Source: Phaeoceros laevis (lineage: Eukaryota; Anthocerotophyta; Anthocerotopsida; Notothyladales). From it: a stretch of 54,702 nt of DNA. Below, one piece after another: positions 19,944-30,840 of this stretch. Each line of letters starts with the position of its first letter. Position 1 is the stretch's first letter. The stretch is taken from positions 357,943 to 412,644 of the forward strand of contig JBNGIQ010009421.1 of NCBI GenBank assembly GCA_049999765.1, in the 5' to 3' direction. Made by a program: the position numbers and the translations under genes. The notes under the pieces are model-generated. The model did not search any database and was not told where the DNA came from. It was given only the letters and a program-made list of their open reading frames with translations.

Positions 19944-22934
19944 TTAGTGCCGGTCCCCACATGAACATGACCCATCCAGGAAGCGGTGCACGCGGTGTGC
20001 GTCCCTGACTACAATCTCTCGCTTCTCAAGGCACGACATGATCTTGGTGCTGCTGTGACAATCATTGCACATTCGGAGATTCTTTGTAACTAGCAGAGGC
20101 GTGCCATCTGGAGTGTGAAGGAGACCATATGCTAATGCCAGTTTCTCGGCATGCCCACAAAGTGAATCTTCCTTTTTGCCATCGGACACTGGCTTGAGGA
20201 CCAACTCTGTTTGTGGCACATGGCCCCCTTGCTCCTTCAAATTGCCGTTCACGCTCCTCAGCTTTGATGAAAGGTCATTCCTCTCTTCTCCCACTGTGAA
20301 CTCGCGTACCTTGTCCATCACTTCGATGCATGCTTTTGCAGGCTTCTTCCAAGCACCTGCAGATTTCCGCAGGCTCTCTATGTAGTCCACATCGCTCCAT
20401 CGGCCAGCATTGGCATAGATGCTGCCCAGGAGCACATATGCATTTGCACATGCTGGTTCCAGTGCAACAAGGTGGTCGAAACACCGCTTTGCACGCTCGA
20501 CGTCTCCATGGCTTTTGCAGGCACTGAGAAGAGCTGTCCACCCTACAACATCATTTGCAAATGGCATGCTGTGCAGCATATCTTCTGCTTCATTCAAACA
20601 GCCTGACCGACTGAGAAGGTCCACCATGCAACTGTAATGATTGACAGTGGGTGCAATCCCATGGTCCTGTACCATTTTCTTGAAGCACTGCCGGCCCTCG
20701 TGCACTAAACCTTCATGACTGCAAGCCACAAGGAGAGAGATGAAAGTAACATCATCAGGATTCACACGTTGCTGCAGCATCTCGTCAAAACAAAGTAGTG
20801 CCATCTGACCATTGCTATGTTGAGCATAGCCATTCAGCAGAGCATTCCATGTTACCACATTCTTGACAGGCAACCTATCAAACACTCTGCGAGCGTTGTC
20901 CAGACTCCCACATTTTCCATACATGTCCACCAAGGAGCTCCCAACAGCCACGTGGGCGTCCAGACCTGTTTGTTCTATCTGTGCATGAATCTGCTTCCCC
21001 TCACGCAGAGCTCCAATATTTGCACAAGCGTTCATGAGGCAAATGAATGTAACATGATCTGGTGACGTCACGCTGTCCTGTTGCATCTTTGCATAAAGAG
21101 CAAGCGCCTCTTGACTCAGCCCTTGGCGTGCATAACCTGCAATAAGAGCATTCCATGTTGTCACATCTCTTTTGGGTAAACTATCAAACACTTGTTGTGC
21201 ATCGTCTATGCTTCCACATTTTGCATACATGTCCACCAAGCCATTGCCAACAACAACATCACCATCCAGTCTGAACTGCTGAATCTGCCCATGAAGCTTC
21301 TTGCCCTGGTGCAGATCCCCAACGCTGGCACATGCTTGCAGGAGGCACACAAATGTGACATGGTCAGCTGGAGTCATGCCATCTTCTTGCATCTGTGCAT
21401 AAAGAGCAAGGGCTTCTTGACCAAGCCCATGCTCTGTGTATCCTGCAATCATGGCAGTCCATGTCACCACATTTCTACTTAGCAGGCTGTCGAATACTCT
21501 TCTAGCCTCTATCAAGCTCCCGCATTTTGCATACATGTCCACCAGACAGCTGCCAATGACTACATCAGATTCCAGCCCTTTTTGTTGGATCTCTGTATGC
21601 AGCTTCTTTCCCTGCTGCAAAGCACTGACGCTAGCACATGCTTGCAGGAGGCATACATATGTAACACGATCGGCTGGAATCATGCTGTCCTGTTGCATAC
21701 ATTCATAAAGCTCCAGTGCTTCCTTACCAAGCCCTTGCTGAGCATAACCTCCAATCATGGCATTCCACGTAACAACATCCTTGGTGCACAAACTGTCAAA
21801 CACTGCACGCGAATCTGTTAGGCTCCCGCATTTAGCATACATGTTCAATAGGCTGTTGCCAATAAAAATATCAACAGCCACACCGCTCTCCAGAAAATCA
21901 GAGTGGACCTCCCTACCGGCACCCAAATCCACTGCAGCGGCACAGGCCTTAAGGACTGCGACAAATACGTAGCAGTTTGGCTTCACACTAGAATGGCGCA
22001 TCTGCCTATACAGATTGATAGCCTGGTTAGGCTTTCCATGTTCAGCATATGCTGAGATAATAGAAACCCACATATAGGTGTCTGGGGCAGGGACCTTTGT
22101 GAAGACCTCCATTGCTTCCTCCAACCTTCCATGCGAAGCATACATCCGAAGAATATGGTTGGCCAGGAAGGTATCTGATTCATAACCAGATTTCACACTC
22201 AAAGCATGCACCCGCCTGCCCAGAACCAGGTCTTTTTGTGCAAGGCACCTTCTGAAAACACGATATAAGAGAGAACTATCAACATACGACCCTCGCTGCA
22301 CCATAAGGTTCAAGGCTTCAACAGCTTCAGGGAGAGGTCCTTCATCACATTGTCTTCTCCACATCTCAACCTCAGTACCCCCTGCGGTCAAGGTAGACGG
22401 CGCAAATGTCAGCTGAGCATCCAAGTCGGCGAGCTGCAATTCCACCCAAGCAGGTTTGTGCTTGCTGTCCAGCCAAAGGGCATCCTTAGACCACTTGTGG
22501 CGGAAGTCAGGATGCCGGGAACTTCGTTTATTACGCCTGAAGTCCCACCACTGTGCGGGATCCAAAAAGAAGCCTTGCCACATGAAGTCCAACCGACTCC
22601 TCTGCCCAAATTCATAGTTCGCCACAGAAGCAGCAGATGCTGGTGTCTCACACGGAGGTATTAGTGAGCCTGCTGGGCAGCTTTGCATCACAAATTCGCC
22701 ATTCATCGATAAGCTGTGCCCGAGCATCCCATCGCCCATGCTTGGAAAGACAGAATCTGCCTGCATAGCGTGAACCGTGGGAACCTGATGCTGGTATGTT
22801 TCAGTCATGTCGGCTGAGGGGACACAGATTTGGAGACCGGCTCTGTCAGGATCCAGGCGCGCCAGGTGAGTCCCAAGGACTTGCAGACTGCTCGGCGCCT
22901 GGGCTACTGACTGCGTGAAGGGCACCAGGGCCAT
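19944..22934 (-). CDS. PPR2: PLS-class PPR protein with KP-type DYW domain and PDF-like motif
   Basis: Intronless, 996 aa with an ATG start at 22934. Residues 119-168 carry the PDF-like motif (LDPAQWWDFR, HPDFRHK, ALWL, PAWVELQL). The array then has S-P-L triplets beginning near residue 215 (HALSVKSGYESDTFLANHI) and ending in P2-L2-S2, E and E+ motifs. The PG box reads WKKPAKACIEV, lacking the Gly and the Ser-Trp of normal DYW proteins; HAE and CNDCH are kept; the terminus is CSCGDRH. These are the traits of the divergent DYW:KP class, linked to U-to-C editing in hornworts, lycophytes and ferns. By the residue 5/last PPR code the array from the second S motif reads UU-AG-UU-AU with L positions open. 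The direction of editing and organelle are inferred. Confidence 0.92.
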   Translation of the reverse strand: MALVPFTQSVAQAPSSLQVLGTHLARLDPDRAGLQICVPSADMTETYQHQVPTVHAMQADSVFPSMGDGMLGHSLSMNGEFVMQSCPAGSLIPPCETPASAASVANYEFGQRSRLDFMWQGFFLDPAQWWDFRRNKRSSRHPDFRHKWSKDALWLDSKHKPAWVELQLADLDAQLTFAPSTLTAGGTEVEMWRRQCDEGPLPEAVEALNLMVQRGSYVDSSLLYRVFRRCLAQKDLVLGRRVHALSVKSGYESDTFLANHILRMYASHGRLEEAMEVFTKVPAPDTYMWVSIISAYAEHGKPNQAINLYRQMRHSSVKPNCYVFVAVLKACAAAVDLGAGREVHSDFLESGVAVDIFIGNSLLNMYAKCGSLTDSRAVFDSLCTKDVVTWNAMIGGYAQQGLGKEALELYECMQQDSMIPADRVTYVCLLQACASVSALQQGKKLHTEIQQKGLESDVVIGSCLVDMYAKCGSLIEARRVFDSLLSRNVVTWTAMIAGYTEHGLGQEALALYAQMQEDGMTPADHVTFVCLLQACASVGDLHQGKKLHGQIQQFRLDGDVVVGNGLVDMYAKCGSIDDAQQVFDSLPKRDVTTWNALIAGYARQGLSQEALALYAKMQQDSVTSPDHVTFICLMNACANIGALREGKQIHAQIEQTGLDAHVAVGSSLVDMYGKCGSLDNARRVFDRLPVKNVVTWNALLNGYAQHSNGQMALLCFDEMLQQRVNPDDVTFISLLVACSHEGLVHEGRQCFKKMVQDHGIAPTVNHYSCMVDLLSRSGCLNEAEDMLHSMPFANDVVGWTALLSACKSHGDVERAKRCFDHLVALEPACANAYVLLGSIYANAGRWSDVDYIESLRKSAGAWKKPAKACIEVMDKVREFTVGEERNDLSSKLRSVNGNLKEQGGHVPQTELVLKPVSDGKKEDSLCGHAEKLALAYGLLHTPDGTPLLVTKNLRMCNDCHSSTKIMSCLEKREIVVRDAHRVHRFLDGSCSCGDRH

Positions 22935-23816
22935 TTTCCCACTTCTCCAGGCTCATCACCAGAACATGGGCTCTAAGGTTGCTATATAGTCAGACGCACT
23001 AGTAGTCTCACTTCGAAGCATTTTTTTCATCCCCGCAGGACATGAGAGTAATGCTTATCACACCTCAGCCTCTCGTTATGTCATGTTACATTCTCCTTCT
23101 GAGACTGGAAATGACCCTGTTCAGACGGAAGCTTGCTGCCATCCGTGCCATTCCGTATGCGGCCAACGTTCTAGAGTCACGTCCCGGCTATTAAGGTGCT
23201 GATATATCAAATTGAGTCACGAATCCTCTATTAGTTTGATCCGATGCTTATTTCTTGCTACCTCTGGGCGGCTGAGAGTTGCATTGTGTGAATATTAGAG
23301 CTTCAGCAGCCGAGATTTAGACAAACAAAGTTCACTGATGAATTAGAAGCTGGCCCCCCGCACTTCAAAACTGCATACTGACCACGAGGTCAAGAGTGAT
23401 ATCGTTCTCATCACCGATTTCACCGGGAACTGTGTCTCAAAACACAGACATCCTCAAGATCTCCAACGAGAGGAATTACAGAGATCTACAAACATTCAGG
23501 ACACAAAGAACATAACTTGAAAAAGTCATGGTTCCCTGAGCTGGTTGCCCTGGTTCAAAGTTCCGAAGCATGACTGAACATTCAGGGCTAACAGCATAGC
23601 ACAGGCGCCAAGGCTAGATATGGTATAAGTACTAACATCAGTTTGTGCCGGAAACTAACGAACTCGATGCCTGGCTTGGTCTGCCAAACACGGTGATCTC
23701 ATACATTGGGAAATGAACCCGGTGCTCCAATGCGGAGCAGAAACAGAGCAATGTCGGTATTGCCGCCTCCTAAGCTCCACTAAATGCCTACCACATTGCA
23801 ATGCCGTGACCTCCAA
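22935..23816. other. Intergenic region without visible genes
   Basis: It holds the presumed PPR2 promoter and the LQY1 3' UTR. I see no coding frame, repeat or RNA gene that I can support. Confidence 0.5.
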
Positions 23817-24308
23817 TCAGTCATCGTCCTTAAACTCCCTCCTGTCCAAGTAGCGAGGCTGCAGTCCCGAGCCCTGGCAGGTGGTGCACACAATGGACCC
23901 GCTTCCCTCGCAGTTGATGCAGCGAGACACCTCTTGCTCTCCGCCTCCCAGCTCCACAGTCACGTTGCCAGCTCCCACGCAGAAGCGGCAGGTTTGTGAG
24001 CCGCTGCCCTTGCAAGGGAAGCAAGGCTGGTCATTACCGCGCAGCTCGGAATTCTTGACCTGCGTCTCATAGAAGACAGGCACTCCAATGCCGAATGCCA
24101 GCCCGGCTAGCCCTACCCCGACCGCCACCAGCGTGTCTTGGTCAAAATCCAGCGCCCGCACCGTCATCTGCCGCCTCCGCTGCGGGCGAGGCCGCAGGGA
24201 AGCAGCTCGGACGCCATCGCCAGAGAACCGCGAAGCAATGGAAGGGGAAACGACTGCGTCCGGGAGGGCACCTCGCACCATGCAGGGGCAGAGAGTGAGA
24301 GCTGCCAT
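23817..24308 (-). CDS. LQY1: LQY1-like thylakoid DnaJ-type zinc-finger protein
   Basis: Single exon, 163 aa from the ATG at 24308 (the frame extends 8 codons upstream without ATG). The first 45-50 residues are an Arg/Ala/Ser-rich plastid transit peptide. One membrane segment follows (about 52-72, VGVGLAGLAFGIGVPVFYE). The C-terminal half has four CxxCxGxG-type units (CFPCKGSG, CRFCVGAG, CINCEGSG, CTTCQGSG) around the NVTVELGGGE stretch, and ends in PRYLDRREFKDDD. This order and the ending match LOW QUANTUM YIELD OF PHOTOSYSTEM II 1, a thylakoid protein with disulfide isomerase activity involved in PSII repair. No J domain is present, as expected. The gene is divergent from AAH, 422 bp apart. 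Confidence 0.87.
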   Translation of the reverse strand: MAALTLCPCMVRGALPDAVVSPSIASRFSGDGVRAASLRPRPQRRRQMTVRALDFDQDTLVAVGVGLAGLAFGIGVPVFYETQVKNSELRGNDQPCFPCKGSGSQTCRFCVGAGNVTVELGGGEQEVSRCINCEGSGSIVCTTCQGSGLQPRYLDRREFKDDD

Positions 24309-24675
24309 GGCCAGGCAGCTGCAGGTGTGCAAAGGGCTGGTGGGATCACGTTTGGTGGCTGTCCAAAAGCCCCCTCCAAGCCAGAAGGCCCGCGCATCCA
24401 GAGAAGAAGAGGATCATGTTTAGACACGCAGGCCGGAGACTTAAACTGGGCATGACATGGCTCCGCGCTGGCACAGACTGATCCTCATGACACGGCCTCT
24501 TGTTGACGTGGCGTGCGCTCGGCGTGCCTAGTCAGAGCTCCTGCCCTGGACGCGAGTCTTCCGCCCTCACGTTACGGCACTTCTCGGGTGCTGGAACTTC
24601 TGGTCTCTTCTGGTCTTGGGAAGATTATTTATGACAAGATTGACATTCCCGTTCCGCTCTCTGTGAAAATCTCTC

Positions 24676-24680
24676 TATAA
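24676..24680 (+). promoter_or_regulatory. Possible TATA box of AAH
   Basis: The sequence tctctataagc lies about 50 bp before the proposed AAH start at 24731, inside a 422-bp divergent promoter shared with LQY1. Position and sequence fit a TATA box, but there is no other support. Confidence 0.3.
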
Positions 24681-24730
24681 GCGACGTCTTGCGTTGTCTT
24701 TTGCGATCAATTTCTGTTTGCACTTTGGAG

Positions 24731-26268
24731 ATGGAATTCGCACAAGCTTTGAACTCGAAGGTGTATCGGCTCGACGGAGCAATTGATGCATGGAATTTCT
24801 CTTCCCGGCACAGCGATGGCAATTTTTCGCAGCCTGGCGGATCTTTTTGCTCTCGCAATAGGTTGCAGAAGAGCTCCTTACAGTGGTTTGAGGAAGCAGA
24901 TAAACGCCAGGCATATCCCCAAAGACTGGTAGTCAGAGGTAGTCGCTTCTCGCATCTTGGTTCATCCGTCTGTATTAGTCCGGTCTGTGTTGCCCAAGGA
25001 AGAATTCTCAGGACGGGAGGGAGATGACAACCAGTTTCTGAAGACGATTTTTCTTTCGGTTTCTCTGCAGCAGCAGCAGCTGAAGTGAAGCACGCGGAGG
25101 CTATTCCTCGGATTCCTAGATCAATACATGACATTTCTAACGGTGATCATATTCTTGGTTTCGGTGCTCAGCTGACTGAGGATCATCCAGTAAGCTTCCT
25201 TCATCGACTTTCGAAGTGTCCTCGTCATGCATGCATGCCTGGCAATTTGCACTGCTTAGCTGACAATTGGTAAAATTTCTTGCCCAAGACAGGGCTTCCG
25301 AGATGAAGGATACAAAAGGAGAAGGTCCTTCATAGCGGATCTTGCCAAGGTTCACAAGATGTAAGTCATCAGGATTATTTTGTTCGTCCCTGCTAGCCCT
25401 CGAACTTGATGAGATCACCTCCTGACTCATGAATGTGACTGTTTCGCCAGAGGAGAGCCCATCCCGGCCATAGACTACACATTAGAAGAGACTCAAGTTT
25501 GGGGTGAAGTTCTGGACAAGCTTCGGGCACTCTACCCCACTCACGCCTGCAGCAAATTTCTGGATGCGTTTCCCCTTTTCAACTTCCGTTCTGATAGAGT
25601 ACCTCAGCTTCAGGAGCTCTCAGAGGTCAGTAACCACAGTTTCTGGACTAAGTCTTCCTTTGGTGCTTTGTCGTGGACGGCTCAGCATGCTGAGCCGTTT
25701 CCTATGTCTCATCTGGTCATGCCAGGTATTGCAACAAGAAACTGGGTGGCAGATACGGCCAGTTGCTGGCCTGCTACATCCGCGGGACTTTTTGAACGGG
25801 CTTGCATTCAAGACCTTCCACTCCACCCAGTACATCCGCCACAAGAGCAATCCTATGTACACTCCGGAGCCTGATATATGCCACGAGATACTGGGCCATA
25901 TTCCCATGCTTGCCGACCCGGAGTATGCTGACCTTGTACACGCAATTGGAATGGCATCCTTGGGAGCCCCTGATATCTGGCACCTGACCAAGTTATACTG
26001 GTACACAGTGGAATTTGGAGTACTTCGAGAAGGATCTGATATAAAAGCTTTTGGGGCAGGTTTGCTTTCAAGCTTTGGAGAGCTACAGTACATGCTTGCT
26101 GGTAAAGACGGCCAGTTCCCTGAGTTTCAACCTCTCGATCCATTCAAGAAGCTGCCTCGTATGAGTTACAAGGATGGGTTTCAGAAGAAGTATTTCATAT
26201 GTGACAGCTTCTCAGACACTGCAGCCAAGCTCAGAGCATACGCCAGCAGTATCTGCCTCCCACAATAG
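24731..26268 (+). CDS. AAH: Plastid aromatic amino acid (phenylalanine) hydroxylase
   Basis: Five exons, all GT-AG: 24731-24938, 25071-25189, 25293-25360, 25451-25625 and 25726-26268; 370 aa. The first exon is Ser/Arg/Gln-rich and fits a plastid transit peptide; the ACT regulatory domain of animal enzymes is absent. The catalytic domain starts at SIHDISNGDHILGFG. The iron ligands are His243 and His248 (CHEILGH) and Glu286 (YWYTVEFG). Known plant enzymes of this family convert phenylalanine to tyrosine in plastids and use 10-formyltetrahydrofolate as cofactor; they occur in algae, mosses and gymnosperms. A methionine at 24731 gives the longest clean start. The gene is strong evidence against a flowering plant. 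Confidence 0.92.
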
Positions 26269-27769
26269 ATTGCGTGGGTGGGCAGAGGAGCCATCTTTGT
26301 GGGGATCGGTAATAAGGCCTGTTTGTAAATATGTAAAGTGATAACCACGGTACACGCTCAGATGAGTATTATGCTGTACAGACCGTCGTCATCTGGTCAA
26401 GACTCAACAAACCCAGTCCCTTATTTCATTACATTGCGGGGATTGATCTTGTTTCTGAGATTTTCTAGAGACTGGAACTATGAAATCTTAGATTGATATG
26501 CTCAATGGGATTAGCCACATGGCGAACATTGAGACCATGTAACCTTGGTCTTGTAGAGTTCAGTGTTCAGTAAGTAGTAAGCAGACTGAATGGTACACAC
26601 ATGTTATTCACATATTCAGAATTGAAAGTGGAATTGATCGGTAGCTTCCAAATCTCTAAATTTCTGGCTGGGAAGTGCAGGGAAATGTACCTTGAAATGC
26701 GGTTGTCATCTGATTTGTCGGGTTTGCGCTTGACCGGACTCTTGGAGGATGAGATTACGTTCAACAGATGGTATAGTCGTACAAGCTCTACTGGAAGCTT
26801 ACAGGGGCCATTGGATAGAGCTCTTTGAGCTACTCTTACTGAAGTGAAAGAAAGGCACGGTCTGTGAGAACCGTGCACGTTAATGCATTCGGTGTCCGCT
26901 TGCAGTGAGTGTCCTCTGAACGATAAACAGCATGACGAATGCAAACTCATATTCCCTCACCAACCCAAAACTATCGTTGTCTTGCCAGCGAAGAATGCAC
27001 AGCTAATCTACTGCACCAGTACTTTTACCTCCACGTTTTCCCGATTTGCGCCAAACAGACCTCAATGCACACAAGACCACCGAAAGTACACAAAAGCTGA
27101 TGGAATAAACTATGTCATAGTAAACGTTAGATTGGCCCTCTAGACACCCACCACCTCCTCAATCCTGATCAACCTATCAACGAGTCGTTTTTAATCAAAA
27201 GGAACAATCCATTGCCAGCCAGAGACCTGGTATTGAAAGGGTAGAACCAGAGGTGTTACAAGACGGCTGAAGGAGTCAAATGCTGTGTTTGCAGACGGAC
27301 TTAGCCTGACTCATCAACCATGTCAGGCGCCACTAGCAGCCTCTTTTCCTCCTCAACTCAATTCCTGCCGGACTTGGCGGCCATTTGACTCTCGAAGTTC
27401 CAGGGTGGCCAGCAATAGAGAAACATTCAACTCCTGATGACAGACAGCTGCCATGCTGCATCGAGCTCTGCCCTTGCCAGCTTTCAGAGACACTGGTCCC
27501 CGAGTCCCCGACAGTAGCTAGTCGCCCTGCCTGTAGCCGGTGGCGTGTCGGCAAGAGTGTGCCTACCGCAGCTTCTGCCGGGCAGACGGTGCCGCGTTGA
27601 GTCGCATGAGCAAGGCACTGCTGCCTGTAAATGCCCCACGGTCTCATCCTATCTTCACGCAGCAGAAGCACCTCCCCCGGCTGATTGCTGTTCGCATCCG
27701 GAGTTTCGCCAGTTCCGCCACCAGATTTGATCCATTCAGGACAGTTGTCGTGTCGGTCCGCTTTCAGCC
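26269..27769. other. Intergenic region without visible genes
   Basis: About 1.5 kb between AAH and the LRR gene. Open frames at 26567-26950 (-), 26601-26828 (+) and 27333-27671 (-) show no domain. I see no repeat or RNA gene. Confidence 0.5.
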
Positions 27770-29097
27770 ATGGGGCACCCGATTTCCCCTAGGTCAGCTG
27801 GCCTGGCGATTCTGGCGATTTTCCTCCTCTCTGGCTCCACCTCCGCGCAGATTACGTGCGTGGCGAGGGACAACAACGCCTTGCTTGCATTCAAGGCCGG
27901 GCTAAACGATTTCGGCGACCAGTTGTCCTCCTGGAACAGCGCTGCCAACTGCTGCTCCTTCGTGGGAGTCACCTGCAATGCCCAGGGCGAGGTGATAAGC
28001 CTCAACTACGAGGCGGATGTGGAGACAGACTGCGAGGAAAATTGCCGCAGAATCACCAGCATAAGCGGCGGCCCCAACGATGCCAACCTCATCGGGACCA
28101 CGCTGTCCAAGCTGCTGGCGCTGGAGGTGCTCAATCTCACGGCCTTCATCATCGAGGATGTCACTCCCACCGGATTGAGCGCACTGAAGAACCTTCGGGT
28201 GCTGGCGCTGCAGAGAACGCGCCTGCAAGGCCCAATTTCCGACGACATTGGCAAGATCACCTCGTTGCGTTACCTCAGCATCAGCAACGGCAACGATGAT
28301 GTCAGCGGCCCTATCCCTACCTCGCTGTGCAACCTTGTCAACCTCCAGACGCTCCTCCTCTCTGAAAATTTCGGCACAGGCAGGACGGGCGCCATTCCCT
28401 CCTGCATCGGGCAGCTGCAGCAGTTGGAGACCTTTGAGGCGGAGAGAAACAGCTTGACGGGGAGGCTTCCAGCGGCCATCAAGACGCTCAAGAAGCTCAA
28501 GTCCTTTAAGGTCACTCTCAACAAGCTCAACATGGCGCTTCTGACCATCAACCCTGGGGAGCTCCCCGCGCTGAAGCTGTTCTACATACAAGGCAATGAC
28601 TTCACGGGATCCATTCCCTCGTCGTTTGGCAACCTCCTTGCCCTGGAAGACTTGCGGATTGGAGGCACCGAAGATGGCACCGCCACGCTTGTGAGGAGCA
28701 AGCTGACTGGAAGCATTCCTTCAACCCTCGGAAAGCTCACCAAGTTGAAGGTACCTACTACTCCACCGTGATGTTAAATTCTGCAATCCTGAGAATGTGT
28801 TGGACTCATGAACGTCTGCCTTTCATTCAGGTTCTAATCATCCGAGGCGGCGTCCTCAACGGCGCCATTCCTACACCGTTAGCCGATCTGCCCGTCCTCT
28901 CCGAACTTCAGCTCCAGGACAACCAGCTGACAGGCCCCATTCCGACCAATCTCGGAAAGAGCGGAATCCTCAAAACTCTGAATCTTGCAAAAAACAAGCT
29001 TACGGGACCTATTCCACCGCAATTCCAAACCTTCCCGGCTTCAAGCTTTACTGGAAACCCTGGGATGTGTGGGCCTCCTCTGGCCAATCCATGCTAG
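27770..29097 (+). CDS. Secreted leucine-rich repeat protein
   Basis: Two exons, 27770-28750 and 28831-29097 (80-bp intron), 415 aa. The signal peptide covers about residues 1-26 (AILAIFLLSGSTSA). An LRR N-terminal cap follows (NALLAFKAGLNDFGDQLSSW then CCSFVGVTC), then about ten plant-type repeats with the LxGxIP signature (GPIPTSLCNL, GSIPSSFGNL, GAIPTPLADL, GPIPTNLGK). The protein ends after a Cys pair cap (NPGMCGPPLANPC) with no membrane segment or kinase, so it should be a cell-wall protein of the polygalacturonase-inhibitor or LRR-extracellular type. It ends where receptor-like proteins usually have a stalk, so it could also descend from a truncated receptor. Partner unknown. Confidence 0.85.
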
Positions 29098-29697
29098 TCT
29101 AGGTGTCGGGGAGCCTACAACTCGATTAAACGATTAAACTGGGACCGCGAATTCAGTACGATTCGAACGTTTCAAACAAACGCAGTTTAGGAACGCAAAG
29201 TTCAGTTGTGTAGTCTACTGCAACCGTCAACCGGTACTTTTCTCGAAGGAGAATGAAATGCTCTTCGAGAGTCCCGGGCGGCCCCGTTGTGAGGTTGTAC
29301 AAGTAAGGGCTGATATATCCTATTTTGGGTTCCTAACTAATAAGGCTAAAGTTAGCCAGTTAGCCTATTTGGGTAGGGACATGCCTCCATGCGTCGTGAA
29401 TACGTAGCCAAAAAGGAAACTCCGTATTTGGCCAGGAGATTTTTTTTCTGCGCATATATGTGCTGTGTTTTCCTTGCCCAATTCATCATTACCATTCGAT
29501 ATCATATAATAGTAACTCAATCGTCTTCCTTACAAGTTTTGAGGACTTTACTTGTTAGTGTCCAACCTCTTGAAACCATAGGTATACTCAAGTGTTTATA
29601 GCTATGTGTGGCTTCCAGAGCTCTCCTCTTACATGCGAGACTCATCAAGACTCGGAGCTTCTTACCACAGAATGGCAATTACAGAAAACATTGCTCA

Positions 29698-29865
29698 AGA
29701 GGATAAGCAAGGATATGGATCCGGAGGAACTAAAAGAGATGAGGAAGATATGGAGGAACTAAATAGATGAGGAAGGATATAGAGCAGCTAAAAACAATGA
29801 GGAAGGACTTTCAGGAACTAAAAGACATGAGGAAGGATTTCGAGAATATGAGAGCTTGTGAATAG
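29698..29865 (+). repeat. ~30-bp tandem repeat, remnant of a decapeptide coding repeat
   Basis: About five units of 28-33 bp centred on gaggaactaaaagaNatgaggaag. In the frame of the last three units they read as a charged ten-residue repeat of the type MRKDxxxLKx, and end with ENMRACE and a stop. One or two indels break the frame between the first and second unit. This looks like a decayed coding repeat, possibly a coiled coil. Confidence 0.6.
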
Positions 29866-30318
29866 ACCTGGCAACAAGTTGTTACAGTGAGAGATAATCT
29901 ATGGTGCACGTGTCTCAGCATGTGTATTGCTAAGCATTTTGCCCAGCATTTATTTCCTTGGTTTTTATCAAATTCAAAAATTTTAGTATGTCTTAATGAT
30001 AATGTGTGCTTGTATAGATTAAAGTACATTGTCGTTAGTAAAGAATGACGGTAAAAAGGTGATGATGGATTTATGAATAAGCACTATACCAAATTGTCAT
30101 GAGAATCAAATCACGCACGCATAACATAATAACCTAGTCTACCTGGTCTAACCTTTCTCACTAAGACTTCCAAGGGTGTAGAAACTTGACACTCTTTTAG
30201 GAGTTGCAAATCTAGAACCAGTGCAGTTTTGCTTACAATTATTTCTTTTATTTGAGGAATTATTATGGAACCTAGACTTGTACATGTATAAATTATTTTG
30301 TTGCTAGAGCTGTCACTC

Positions 30319-30367
30319 ATATTATGTTAGCTTTGTCACTCATATTAAGTTAAAGCTAACATAATAT
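30319..30367. repeat. Perfect 16-bp inverted repeat (hairpin)
   Basis: Arms at 30319-30334 and 30352-30367 are exact reverse complements (atattatgttagcttt / aaagctaacataatat) with a 17-bp loop. It sits at the edge of the dispersed repeat that is also found near 53425-53615. Confidence 0.75.
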
Positions 30368-30480
30368 AGCTCAACCGTCATAGATGACATGCTGAGTAAT
30401 TTGTTACTTGGGTGTATCCCCTCTATCCCTTTGTGGAATCGGTATAGCACGGCTCCTTACTACTTACTACTAATACTATT
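30368..30480 (-). repeat. Dispersed repeat, copy A (inverted relative to copy B)
   Basis: Read on the minus strand it matches 53425-53610 on the plus strand: gtagtaaggNgccgNgctata, gattccacaaNggggat, tagNaaNNtactc, gacatgcc-like and ctatgacggttNagcta occur in the same order. The copies have diverged by substitutions and indels. Probably a non-autonomous mobile element; its ends are not clear. Confidence 0.6.
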
Positions 30481-30730
30481 AAAGACAAGGCTAACTATTC
30501 GTAGCACACTACTTACTACTAATACTACTAAAGACAAGGCTAACTATTTGTGCTACGAACTGATTAGAGCCTCATGCCACTAATGGTTTGACTTTGTTCA
30601 TAGCTACTAAAGACAAGGCTGACTATTTGTGCTACGAATCGATTAGACCTCATGCCACTAATAGCTTGACTTTGTTCGAGCTACTAACAGATTAAACCTC
30701 ATGCCCACTAGTGATTGACTTTGTTCGATA
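30458..30730. repeat. Tandem repeats with aaagacaaggctaactatt units
   Basis: Three to four diverged units share ctactaaagacaaggctNactatt, gtgctacgaaNNgattaga, cctcatgccactaat and gcttgactttgttc. Unit length varies (about 50-100 bp) through internal loss. Confidence 0.7.
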
Positions 30731-30840
30731 TCTCGGTTAGGAGTACCAGTAGATATAGACTAAGTCATGCTTAATCGACTCCACATGCTTAATCGACTCC
30801 ACATGAGAATCGAGCATGCTGGTACATGGGTATTCTGACT

